Origin: Phycisphaerae bacterium
GTDB taxonomy: Bacteria; Planctomycetota; Phycisphaerae; UBA1845
Direction of reading: 5' to 3'
DNA: 64,000 nucleotides
Assembly: GCA_029260075.1 (NCBI GenBank)
Contig: JAJDDY010000056.1
Span: 56,204 to 120,203, forward strand
Shown here: piece by piece, positions 9,004-17,208 of the stretch
Layout of the letters: every line of letters begins with the position of its first letter
Position numbering within the stretch: position 1 is the stretch's first letter
Notes under the pieces: generated by a model
Told to the model about the DNA's origin: nothing
Databases searched by the model: none
What the model saw: only the letters and a program-made list of their open reading frames with translations
Made by a program: the position numbers and the translations under genes

Positions 9004-9191
9004 CCATCAGATTATACACGACCAGCCCGACACGAACGCCGGCAAGACTAGCCCATGGGCACGTGTTTCCGCTATACTTCCGGTTTCCGGTTCGGAGGAC
9101 TGGGGATTTGTAGACCGACCGTGGCGAACCCGATCGATCCACCAATAGGGACTTGACCCTCTAGCCGCAGTTGAGGAAGCAGACGACGACG

Positions 9192-9761
9192 ATGGCACGG
9201 CATCTACTTAGAACGCAGCGCTTCCTGGCGCAGAAGGTGCTGCACACGAACGACACGCCGCACACAATCGCGCTCGGCGCGTCGTTGGCCATGTTCGTCA
9301 CGTTCCTCCCCCTCGTGGGGCTTCAAACGGTAATCTCCGTTTTTCTGGCTGGGTTGTTCCGCGCCAACAAGGCGATCTGCCTGCCCATCGTTTGGATCAC
9401 CAACCCGCTTACCATGCTGCCCATCTACGGAGCCTGCTGGGGTTTAGGCCGATGGTTGCTGCCCGAAAACAACGGTCCGGACGGCGCTGCCGTGCTCGCC
9501 AAGCTCAAACAACTCGAATCCTCCAGCATTTGGGATCTAGCGTTTTGGACCGGGCTGCTTAGCACACTTCCCGATCTTGGTCTGGAATTGTGGGTGGGGT
9601 GTACCGTGGTCGCCAGCGTATCCGCGATCATCGCCTACTTCGTGGCCCGATGGGGCGTATCGAATTACCGCGAACGACGGCGTTTGAGAATGCTTCGACG
9701 TACCCAGTTTCGATCGAACCTCAAACCGGGCAAGGTCATCCGTCGAAGCAACGCCTTGTAG
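9192..9761 (+). CDS. DUF2062 membrane protein
   Basis: The segment HTNDTPHTIALGASLAMFV, then FLPLVGLQTVISVFLAGLFRANKAI and WITNPLTMLPIYG (written in parts) is the DUF2062 signature: two or three transmembrane helices with a conserved TNP motif. Length is 189 residues. The basic C-terminus (RERRRLRMLRRTQFRSN) is probably cytoplasmic. Some DUF2062 domains are attached to glycosyltransferases, which would fit the GT9 gene just upstream, but this is inference. ATG 9192 is preferred over a TTG at 9171 because GAGGAAG lies at 9173-9179. The gap from 9004 separates it from the operon. Confidence 0.82.
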   Translation: MARHLLRTQRFLAQKVLHTNDTPHTIALGASLAMFVTFLPLVGLQTVISVFLAGLFRANKAICLPIVWITNPLTMLPIYGACWGLGRWLLPENNGPDGAAVLAKLKQLESSSIWDLAFWTGLLSTLPDLGLELWVGCTVVASVSAIIAYFVARWGVSNYRERRRLRMLRRTQFRSNLKPGKVIRRSNAL

Positions 9762-9885
9762 CGATGCGAACGGGTTCTCGCGACAGTGTTCTTGCCGGGA
9801 CGTGATTCCCTTCTCGTCCCTACTCTTAATCAGAATCTCCGTCCGGCGTGCCGATTCTCCGCCGGAAGGGATTGTCGCAACGGTA

Positions 9886-9956
9886 GGTGCGAGAAAGGAT
9901 TCACGCACCAGCGATTCACGCACCAGCGATTCACGTACCAGCGATTCACGCACTAG
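9886..9956. repeat. Family B repeat array (GGTGCG...CGCACC with 15-bp tandem tail)
   Basis: One complete unit (GGTGCGAGAAAGGATTCACG plus CACC) is followed by about three 15-bp repeats of AGCGATTCACGCACC. It fills the space between the convergent DUF2062 and TPR genes, so it sits where both transcripts should end. Confidence 0.75.
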
Positions 9957-9990
9957 CTACGATGAGGTGGGTCGGTGAATCGAGCTTGTG

Positions 9991-12783
9991 TTACGGCTTG
10001 CGAGGATTCCCGTAGGCGCTGAACAGCCAGTCGAGCGACTCAGCGTTGGTCTTACCTTCTGATGCGGTCGGCGTCGGTCGCGTCGAAGGGTGGACGGTTC
10101 CGTCATTTCGAACGACAGTCCAGTCCCAGCCCAAACGATCCGTCGGTTCGGGAGTGGTCAGCAGTGCATCGAAACGCGGATCACCAAGCCTCGAACTGAG
10201 CGCATCATCGATGTCGAACACGGGCCAACCGAACGGCTGACGAGCATCGATCGCGCCGAGCGCCGCGTGAATCGAGCGTTCAGACCCCGCATCCTCTTCC
10301 GCCTGAAGACAGTCGAGTTCGTTGCGCAGGATTTCCATGAAGCCAGTGCCCTCGGCTCTGGAATCGTCGCGACGCTTTTCGCGAACGTTGCGCGATCGGT
10401 TCGAGGGCGGCGTCACGATAACATTCTTTCGTGATCGACGCTTTGTCGGCGTCGCCTTCCTGCCGGTAGTGCGCATCGATCGCTGAGATGGTGCGCTGAT
10501 GGGGCTCGGTCCGGTTTCAGACACCAGACGGACAACCCCTTCGAGTTTCTTCGCGTTGATGATCTTCGACGAATCCGACTTGGCAATCACGGGCGCCAGC
10601 GCAATTGGCGGCCCAACTTCAATATCCTGTCGACAAACGGCAAACCAAACAGGTCCGACGTCGGCGTCCCCGGCGGACGTCTCATCCCGATCGATGCCAG
10701 CAACAACGTCGGTGCTTGGAACATCCGGTTCGTTCAGCGCGTCGAGACAACGGACTTCGTTGCGGACCTCCGCCAAGGCGTATTCGAGTTCGCGGAGTAC
10801 AGCCATCGCATCCGTGGAGGCGATCGGCTCTTGCGGTCGAGGTGCGATCGGCGCGGGCACAACGAACGAAGCTGGAACCACCACGCTATACGTCACAACC
10901 GGATCAGCCGACGAGGACACCGAGTCGACGTAGTTCAGCCAGAGATCCTCGGGGAACGACTCGATCACTGCACGGGCGATCACAGCGTCTTCGGCGGTGT
11001 CCACCCGACGGCTGCTGCTGAGGAACTCCGACGGGGCGACGAACATAGCCCCCGGCGTCGGCGCACGTCGCGCAAAATCCTGGCGATAATCGATCAGCCG
11101 ATAGTCTTCGCAAGGATCTTCTTCTTCAATCATCGCCTGGATGATATCGACCTCGTACGGATCGATGATCGATGCGATCGACGCGAGGTCGATCGATACG
11201 TGCCCCACGCTCTCGGGCTCGACCCAAACACTCATGATGGATTCGAGTGGTACGCCGGCGTCGCCCGCATCCGCCACGACGACATCCGCCGGGGAGGAAA
11301 GTATCTCGGACAGGTCCACATCGGCGAGGCAATCGGCGCGATCGACGGCGCTGGGCTCGATAATCACAGCGGCCTTCGGTTTGCGTGCCACGCCGACGTC
11401 AATGATCCGGTCGATCTTATCTTCCTTGACGATCTCGACGCTTTCCTTGCTCTTGTCGACCCTGACGGCTTTCTTGATCGGGTGGTCCGGTTCCAACGCC
11501 TTCTTCGCCTCGGTCACCGAATACACCTTGGCCGCCACAACCGGCGGGGCAATCGGAGCCGTAGCGTGCGCCACAGTCTTTTCGACCGGCGGCGTCGGCG
11601 AGCGACGTTCCCTGATGCGTATTGAACCGGTCGGCCCGATGTCGACTTCATCTTCGCACGGCGCCTCGCCGTCGATGATGGCCACAAGCTTGTTGATGTC
11701 CAGCGGTTCGGTACCTTCAACGCCCGCCGTCCACGTTTCGACGGCGTCGGTGATGACCGGGTCGTTCGCAACGACCGTCGACTTGACGCGATGATCAATC
11801 TGATCGATCGGCCGCTGCACTCTTGTCGTGTGATCCGCTGCTTCCGGATCAGTTGCGGCAAGTCGATTTACGGCGGCGTACAATTCGTTCCACGACGACG
11901 CGTCGTTCGACGAACGCGATGCGACGGTTCTGGTCTCGGTGGTTGCTGCGCGTGCGTCAACGGCGGCGTGAACCGGAAGGACAGGACCGACGAACTCGAC
12001 GGGCGCGGTGGCGGGCGTTTCGCCCTCGGGACGATCGATCGTGTGATCGATATGCGTAACCGGCGTCGGAGGATCCATCGAAGCAAGTACGGATTGCAAC
12101 TGTCGCTCGGCCGCTGAGAAGCCGGGTCGAATCGTTAGCACGCGCCGAAAAGCCTGCGCCGCCTGTTCCGGACGGTTACCGGAGCGATACATGAGCCCAA
12201 GATTGTAGTACGCATCCGCCTCCGGAAGCACGACAAGAAAATCTTCCAAGGCGTCGTCGAATCGGCCTTGAAGGCTCTTGGCGATGCCAAGATTGACGCG
12301 GGCCCGCGCGAAGTCGCCATCCAGCGCCACGGCCTGCGTGAGCTGTTCCGAGGCTTCGGGCAGGCGCTTGGCCATCAACAGTTCGAACCCGAGGTTGTTG
12401 CGCAGAATCGCGTCGTCCGGACGAAGCTGAACCGCACGCCGCATCGCCACCAAGGCACGCTTGCGCTGGCCGGTATAGCTAAGCAGCAAGCCAAGACGTT
12501 GGTACGCCTCCACGTAGCCATGATTCAGTGCGATGGCTTTTTCGTACTGCTTGATCGCCTTGTGAATCATACGGCGCGATTCAAACAGCCGCGCCGACGC
12601 GAAATGCGTCTCGGGTAAGATCTTCGGCCCGTCATCCTCACGCACGGCGACCACCTCGCTGGGCCCGGGGCGCGTGAGTTCGTATGGACGGCGCGCGCTC
12701 CGATTATCCGAACCGGTACAGCCGGCCACACTCATCGCAGCCACCGTCACTATGAACGATTTTCGGTTTCTTCTATTCGTCAC
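9991..12783 (-). CDS. TPR-repeat lipoprotein with long acidic low-complexity tail
   Basis: A 930-residue protein starting with GTG at 12783, supported by AGAGGTG five bases upstream. The N-terminus is a lipoprotein signal with lipobox SVAGC (FIVTVAAMSVAGCTG). Residues about 50-220 are tandem tetratricopeptide repeats (AIKQYEKAIALNHGYVEAYQ, ALVAMRRAVQLRPDDAILRN, ASEQLTQAVALDGDFARARV, AAQAFRRVLTIRPG). The remaining ~700 residues are rich in Asp, Val, Ala and Pro without a recognised domain, followed by a basic stretch near residue 800 (TGRKATPTKRRSRKN). It is probably an envelope-anchored scaffold. A second lipoprotein gene ends 17 bases upstream, so they form a two-gene operon. Confidence 0.75.
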   Translation of the reverse strand: MTNRRNRKSFIVTVAAMSVAGCTGSDNRSARRPYELTRPGPSEVVAVREDDGPKILPETHFASARLFESRRMIHKAIKQYEKAIALNHGYVEAYQRLGLLLSYTGQRKRALVAMRRAVQLRPDDAILRNNLGFELLMAKRLPEASEQLTQAVALDGDFARARVNLGIAKSLQGRFDDALEDFLVVLPEADAYYNLGLMYRSGNRPEQAAQAFRRVLTIRPGFSAAERQLQSVLASMDPPTPVTHIDHTIDRPEGETPATAPVEFVGPVLPVHAAVDARAATTETRTVASRSSNDASSWNELYAAVNRLAATDPEAADHTTRVQRPIDQIDHRVKSTVVANDPVITDAVETWTAGVEGTEPLDINKLVAIIDGEAPCEDEVDIGPTGSIRIRERRSPTPPVEKTVAHATAPIAPPVVAAKVYSVTEAKKALEPDHPIKKAVRVDKSKESVEIVKEDKIDRIIDVGVARKPKAAVIIEPSAVDRADCLADVDLSEILSSPADVVVADAGDAGVPLESIMSVWVEPESVGHVSIDLASIASIIDPYEVDIIQAMIEEEDPCEDYRLIDYRQDFARRAPTPGAMFVAPSEFLSSSRRVDTAEDAVIARAVIESFPEDLWLNYVDSVSSSADPVVTYSVVVPASFVVPAPIAPRPQEPIASTDAMAVLRELEYALAEVRNEVRCLDALNEPDVPSTDVVAGIDRDETSAGDADVGPVWFAVCRQDIEVGPPIALAPVIAKSDSSKIINAKKLEGVVRLVSETGPSPISAPSQRSMRTTGRKATPTKRRSRKNVIVTPPSNRSRNVREKRRDDSRAEGTGFMEILRNELDCLQAEEDAGSERSIHAALGAIDARQPFGWPVFDIDDALSSRLGDPRFDALLTTPEPTDRLGWDWTVVRNDGTVHPSTRPTPTASEGKTNAESLDWLFSAYGNPRKP

Positions 12784-12800
12784 ACGTCACCTCTTGCCTA

Positions 12801-13307
12801 TTATGGACGCGACAGACCGGTCGCATCACCTCCGCCGCCAATCACGTCCGAGGCGGTACCCTCTTCCAACTGCAGCACAGCCTCGTCACCGCGCATACCA
12901 CGGCCCCCGGGCGCTTGCACTTCGATAGACACTCGGTCCATATTGCAACCAACCAGTGTCAAGTATTCGCGAACATGACCGATTCGCCGGTCCACCATGT
13001 CCTGGTCCGCCAGGTACGTTTCATACCGGACCGTTCCGCCGTAGGTTTGCAGAAGGGACGCCATGCGGTCCAACCGCTCCGCGCCGACGCCACTGAGTTC
13101 ATCCGTGTGGGCGACGAAGTGCAGATCGGCGATCGACATATCACGAAGCAAGGCGTTGTCGGCCATGTCCCTGAAGTAGCTGCCAAAAGCCGCCACCCCG
13201 TCGTCCATTCGTTCCATGTGAACGTCAGTTTGGTTCTTGTGGTTGCTGCATGCACCCAAAACCATCGCAGATGACAAGAGCATCACGCGGAGATCGATTC
13301 GTAACAT
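12801..13307 (-). CDS. Small lipoprotein with weak OmpA-like resemblance
   Basis: A 168-residue protein. ATG at 13307 has AGGAG about nine bases upstream. The signal sequence MLRIDLRVMLLSSAMVLGAC ends in a lipobox (LGAC). The body has DLHFVAHTDELSGVGAERLD, then LLQTYGGTVRYE and RIGHVREYLTLVG, a spacing reminiscent of OmpA-type peptidoglycan-binding domains (F-x-G-H-T-D...L-S-x-x-R-A), but the central NxxLSxxRA core is not clear. A Gly-rich tail follows. It is co-directional with the TPR lipoprotein gene 17 bases downstream, so both may act in the envelope. Confidence 0.6.
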   Translation of the reverse strand: MLRIDLRVMLLSSAMVLGACSNHKNQTDVHMERMDDGVAAFGSYFRDMADNALLRDMSIADLHFVAHTDELSGVGAERLDRMASLLQTYGGTVRYETYLADQDMVDRRIGHVREYLTLVGCNMDRVSIEVQAPGGRGMRGDEAVLQLEEGTASDVIGGGGDATGLSRP

Positions 13308-13662
13308 CCCATTAAACTCCTAAGGCAATTCGCAACGGTCCCAACACCCCGGCCCCACGATCGGTTTGGTCAGCGCCGGACTCACCCATCCGACCCATCT
13401 GCCGGAAGAATCGCCCGCGACCATGGGCCATAACCAGACCAGCGATAACCACGTGGACCGCCGGACAAACGCTTTTATCGTGTGAACCGAGCGATAACCT
13501 TCGTAAATTATCGGTCCGAAATGACGCCCATTTTCGCGCTCGATTCGACCGGCCGATGCTGGTCCTATAACGGCGCCCATGCCAACACAGCGAGCGAACC
13601 GACCTGATACGTACTCCGACCGCGATAGCCAGCCGACGTGCCTTGCGTTAGGATTTGCCCCC
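13308..13662. other. Intergenic region between divergent lipoprotein and dipeptidase genes
   Basis: 355 bases with no convincing gene or listed repeat. It must carry the promoters of the divergent genes; I could not pick a reliable -35/-10 pair. Confidence 0.4.
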
Positions 13663-14766
13663 ATGAACAACACTGAAATCGAACATGTCGCCGCAGCGAG
13701 ACAGCTTCACCAACGTGCGATCGTGATCGACACGCATTGCGACACGACCATGCATTTGATGGATGATCACTGGGATATTTCCGCGAAACACGACACGGGG
13801 CACGTCGACATTTCGAAAATGCGCGATGGCGGCGTCGACGCCATGTTCTTCGCGGTATGGGCACCGGGTCCGATCGAACCCGGGACGGGAATCGAAGCGG
13901 CGCGCGCGCAGATCAAGCGAATCGGTGAAACCGTGCAGCGCCACAGCGACCTACTCGTAGCCGCACGCACCGCGGAAGACATTCGCAACGCCCACACGTC
14001 CGGGCGCATCGCCCTCGTCATCGCCATCGAAGGCGGCTATCTCATCGAAGATTCGCTGGACATACTGCGCGAGTATGCCGCCGCCGGCGCCGCATATTTG
14101 ACACTGACCCATGCGTTTCATACGACGTGGGCTGACTCCTCGGGCGTACACGAGCGACTCGAACCGCTACACGGCGGACTGACCGACTTCGGCCGCGAGG
14201 TCGTGCGCGAACTGAATCGTCTCGGCGTCATGGTCGATGTCTCCCACGTCAGCGACAACACGTTTCGCGACGTGGTCGAAACGACGGCCGCCCCGATCAT
14301 CGCCTCCCACTCGTCCTGTCGCGCGGTCCACGACCACTGTCGAAATCTCAGCGACGACATGATGCGCACCGTGGCGGCGTCCGGCGGCGTCGTACAAATC
14401 AACTTTGCGGCCATGTTCCTTGACCCCGACCACCCACCGATCGACCGCACGCAGATGAGGCGATGGTGGGACCGAGGCGGCGGCGATCCAGGCGTATTGA
14501 CCGACTACGTCACACCGCTAACCGTCCTCGTAGACCATTTCGACCACGCCCTCCAAGTGATCGGACCGGAGCACGTCGGGATCGGTTCCGATTTCGACGG
14601 CGTACCCCTCGTCCCCGGACAAATGGAAGACTGCTCGAAACTGCCGAACCTCACCGCCGCACTGCTCGCACGAGGATACAGCGAACAAGACCTCGAACTC
14701 GTGCTCGGAGCGAACGTGCTGCGCGTGATGGAGGCTTGTAGGGACGCGGCGACGGTTTTGTCGTAG
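13663..14766 (+). CDS. Membrane dipeptidase (peptidase family M19)
   Basis: Zinc dipeptidase of the renal dipeptidase family, TIM-barrel fold. Metal-site motifs in order: IDTHCDT (His-x-Asp), AIEGGYLI (bridging Glu), VDVSHVSD and SHSSCRAVHDHCRNLSDDMM (His ligands), and GIGSDFDG at the C-terminal side. Length 367 is typical. The likely role is hydrolysis of dipeptides from protein or peptidoglycan turnover; no signal peptide is seen with this start, so a cytoplasmic location is inferred. ATG at 13663 places the enzyme start 16 residues before the first barrel strand; an upstream start at 13579 would add an unlikely Arg-rich segment. Confidence 0.9.
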   Translation: MNNTEIEHVAAARQLHQRAIVIDTHCDTTMHLMDDHWDISAKHDTGHVDISKMRDGGVDAMFFAVWAPGPIEPGTGIEAARAQIKRIGETVQRHSDLLVAARTAEDIRNAHTSGRIALVIAIEGGYLIEDSLDILREYAAAGAAYLTLTHAFHTTWADSSGVHERLEPLHGGLTDFGREVVRELNRLGVMVDVSHVSDNTFRDVVETTAAPIIASHSSCRAVHDHCRNLSDDMMRTVAASGGVVQINFAAMFLDPDHPPIDRTQMRRWWDRGGGDPGVLTDYVTPLTVLVDHFDHALQVIGPEHVGIGSDFDGVPLVPGQMEDCSKLPNLTAALLARGYSEQDLELVLGANVLRVMEACRDAATVLS

Positions 14767-14812
14767 TGGGGGAAGGAACTGAGGGACTAAGGGACGGAAG
14801 GACTTGGGCACG

Positions 14813-15024
14813 CTGGTGCGTTAATCTTTTCTCGCACCCAACTTTGCGGGAACCGCTGGTGCGTGAATCCTTTCTCGCACCTAACTTTGCGGGAACCGCT
14901 GGTGCGTGAATCCTTTCTCGCACCTAACTTTGCGGGAACCGCTGGTGCGTGAATCCTTTCTCGCACCCAACTTTGCGGGAACCGCTGGTGCGTGAATCCT
15001 TTCTCGCACCTAACTTTGCGGGAA
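14813..15024. repeat. Family B tandem array, 5 x 43 bp
   Basis: Five contiguous copies begin at 14813, 14856, 14899, 14942 and 14985. Each starts CTGGTGCGTGAATCCTTTCT, continues with CGCACC(T/C)AACTTTGCGGG and ends AACCG; the fifth lacks the last three bases. Each contains the hairpin GGTGCG-N12-CGCACC. The first copy differs slightly (TTAATCTTTT). It occupies the 14767-15120 gap between the dipeptidase and maf; there is no gene in the gap. Confidence 0.9.
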
Positions 15025-15120
15025 ATGGTCGGGGAAGAAACGCAATAGGGAACCCGTCCCTACGTTCCACTCGTTAGGCGAGCGTTCAACAAACGACCGG
15101 ACGTAGCTCATCAAGAGCAC

Positions 15121-15768
15121 ATGCACATGACGCCAACCACGAACGGGGACGGCCGCAATACGCGACTGATTCTGGCTTCTAAGAGTCCGCGCCGGGCGTC
15201 GCTCATGCGTGAATATGGCTACGATGTACGGATCGTCGAGTCGCCCAATGAAGAGCCCGACGCTTCAGCGATTGGCAAATCGCCCGGTGAAACAGCCGAA
15301 GCGATCAGCCTATTCAAGGCAGAGCGCGTCGCTACGCTCGTTGGCAACGGCGTAATCCTGGCGGGCGATACCGTAGTGGCACGCGACGGTCTCTTCTTCG
15401 GCAAACCGGTGGATCGCGCCGACGCGCACCGAATCCTTTCCTCAATCTCCGGAACGACCCACGAGGTAATCACTGGCGTCACACTGCTCGACGTGACCAC
15501 GAACCGACGCACGATTCGCCACGACGTGACAGCCGTCACCATGCGACCACTTCGGGGGCGTGAGCTGGAGACCTATCTGGACACCGGTGCTTGGCGCGGC
15601 AAGGCCGGCGCCTACGGCATTCAGGACAAAGCCGACGCCTTCATCGAGCGTTACGAAGGCAGCTTCACCAATGTCGTCGGGTTTCCGATGGAGTTGATCG
15701 TCGACATGCTGACCGAATGGAACATCGCACCAACGCGCGACGGGCGTCAGACAAGCAGCGATTCGTAG
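15121..15768 (+). CDS. maf: Maf-family nucleotide pyrophosphatase
   Basis: House-cleaning pyrophosphatase hydrolysing non-canonical or methylated nucleoside triphosphates. Motifs: LILASKSPRRASLM (the SxSPRR substrate loop), ILAGDTVVARDG (catalytic Asp), GKPVDRADAHRIL, and GKAGAYGIQDKADAFIERYE, then NVVGFPMELI. Length 215 is usual. The YGIQDKA form is typical of the dTTP/UTP-pyrophosphatase (YhdE-like) subgroup, though specificity is only inferred. ATG 15121 and ATG 15127 are both possible. The gene is convergent with aroB and overlaps its 3' end by 22 bases. Confidence 0.9.
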   Translation: MHMTPTTNGDGRNTRLILASKSPRRASLMREYGYDVRIVESPNEEPDASAIGKSPGETAEAISLFKAERVATLVGNGVILAGDTVVARDGLFFGKPVDRADAHRILSSISGTTHEVITGVTLLDVTTNRRTIRHDVTAVTMRPLRGRELETYLDTGAWRGKAGAYGIQDKADAFIERYEGSFTNVVGFPMELIVDMLTEWNIAPTRDGRQTSSDS

Positions 15769-16844
15769 GCCTCACGTATCACGTTGTCCGAGACATCGTC
15801 GCGAACAATCGGCTTACCAATCGCTTCAAGCAAGACGAATTGCGCGCGTCCGCCAACGCATTTCTTGTCGTTGCGAATTCGCGCCAACACGTCGTCGGTC
15901 GCGACGGGCTGATCCAATTGCGTCGGCAACTCGAATCGGCGAAGCAGGGTCAGCACGCGATCCACTTCGCTACCGTTCAGCAAGCCCATCGCGCAGGAAA
16001 TCCGGCAGGCCACCAGCATTCCAAGTCCGACGCACTCGCCATGCCGTAACGCATACCCCGCGCACGATTCAATCGCGTGACCCACCGTGTGTCCGAAATT
16101 CAGCAACACACGCACGCCCGACCGCTCGAACGCGTCCCGCTCAACAATCTCGCCTTTGATTCGCAGATTGAACTCGATCAACTCGGTCGTGAGCGAATCA
16201 TCAAGTGCCATGATGTTGTCAGCGTGATGTTCGTGCCAATCGAACCGCTCCGGGGAGGCGATCAACGCATGTTTGATGGACTCCGCCAGGCCGGCGCGAA
16301 CGTCCCGCGCAGGCAGCGTACGCAGGCAGAGCGGATCAATCGCCACCACCGTCGGCGTGTGAAACGCGCCCACGAGGTTTTTACGCTCCGCAATGTTGAC
16401 CCCGGTCTTGCCGCCGATCGATGCATCGACATCGGCTTCAAGCGTGGTGGGACAGATCGCGAATCGTACGCCGCGCATCCAAGTAGCCGCAACGAAACCG
16501 GCCAAGTCGCTGACCACCCCCCCGCCCAGCGCAAGCACCAGACCGTCGCGCCCGACCTGATGTCGAGCCAGCGCCTCGAACATCTCACCGGCCACCGCCA
16601 GGCTCTTCGATGCTTCGCCGGGCTCGATCAGAAACTCGTGCGTTCGGAACCCGCCGCGCCGCATCGACTCGAGCACGCGCGAACCATACAGACCTGCTAC
16701 CCGGCGATCTGATACAAGTAGTACCCGCTCGATGCGATCGAGCTCAGCGTGATGCCGAAGCGTTTCACCGACCGAATCGAGAATATCCACTCGTACTGAA
16801 ACGACCGTCGTGCCCGGTCCGGTCTTGATTTGGAAATCGTCCAT
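15747..16844 (-). CDS. aroB: 3-dehydroquinate synthase
   Basis: Second enzyme of the shikimate pathway: NAD+- and Zn-dependent conversion of DAHP to 3-dehydroquinate. Motifs: EASKSLAVAGEMFEAL, LALGGGVVSDLAGFVAATWM (NAD-binding), PTTLEADVDASIGGKTGVN, KNLVGAFHTP, LAESIKHALI (Zn-ligand Glu), and NFGHTVGHAIE with HGECVGLGM (Zn-ligand His). Length 365 is standard. The start MDDFQIKTGPG at 16844 was chosen; a longer open frame to 16958 adds residues without family support. It has no other aro gene next to it. Its 3' end overlaps convergent maf. Confidence 0.92.
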   Translation of the reverse strand: MDDFQIKTGPGTTVVSVRVDILDSVGETLRHHAELDRIERVLLVSDRRVAGLYGSRVLESMRRGGFRTHEFLIEPGEASKSLAVAGEMFEALARHQVGRDGLVLALGGGVVSDLAGFVAATWMRGVRFAICPTTLEADVDASIGGKTGVNIAERKNLVGAFHTPTVVAIDPLCLRTLPARDVRAGLAESIKHALIASPERFDWHEHHADNIMALDDSLTTELIEFNLRIKGEIVERDAFERSGVRVLLNFGHTVGHAIESCAGYALRHGECVGLGMLVACRISCAMGLLNGSEVDRVLTLLRRFELPTQLDQPVATDDVLARIRNDKKCVGGRAQFVLLEAIGKPIVRDDVSDNVIREAYESLLV

Positions 16845-17208
16845 CACGCAGATTGTATCAACCGAATCGGGCTCGGCACGCGACGCCCGTTGGGTTGGTC
16901 GAATAGCCCCGTGACGACTCACGCTTCGCATGACACTGATAGGCCCGATAACCCACAATTCGAAGTGGAGTCACGAGCGCGCAACACCCGCGGGTAGTAC
17001 TGGAAATCGGACGAACGCTTGGTCTATAATAGCCGTAGTATCACCACACGGCGCGAGCCCTATGTGAGACCAGCCTTTGCGCGCTGACGAACTATAACGT
17101 CATGTAAAAAAGAAGTTTACGACGAGTGCAGTCGCGGCCACCGGATACGCCGGCGCTGCGGGTTGTATGGGTTATTCCAACTTGACCAGAACGCGATAAT
17201 GAGCTAGA
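16845..17208. other. Intergenic region upstream of folC, possible -10 box
   Basis: 364 bases between divergent aroB and folC. A TATAAT sits at 17025-17030 but no convincing -35 lies 16-18 bases upstream, so it is only a weak promoter candidate for folC. An A-rich tract (AAAAAAGAAG) occurs near 17104. No gene is seen. Confidence 0.3.

Noticed and set aside
10831..11625. 264-codon open frame on the plus strand inside the TPR lipoprotein gene
   Set aside because: It is antisense to a gene with clear signal, TPR repeats and ribosome-binding site; its own translation is Arg/His/Asp-rich with no domain.
14813..15024. CRISPR-like appearance of the 43-bp repeat array
   Set aside because: The units are contiguous with no unique spacers, and no cas gene is near.
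17025..17030. TATAAT as a firm folC promoter
   Set aside because: No acceptable -35 element at 16-18 bases; kept only as a weak note.
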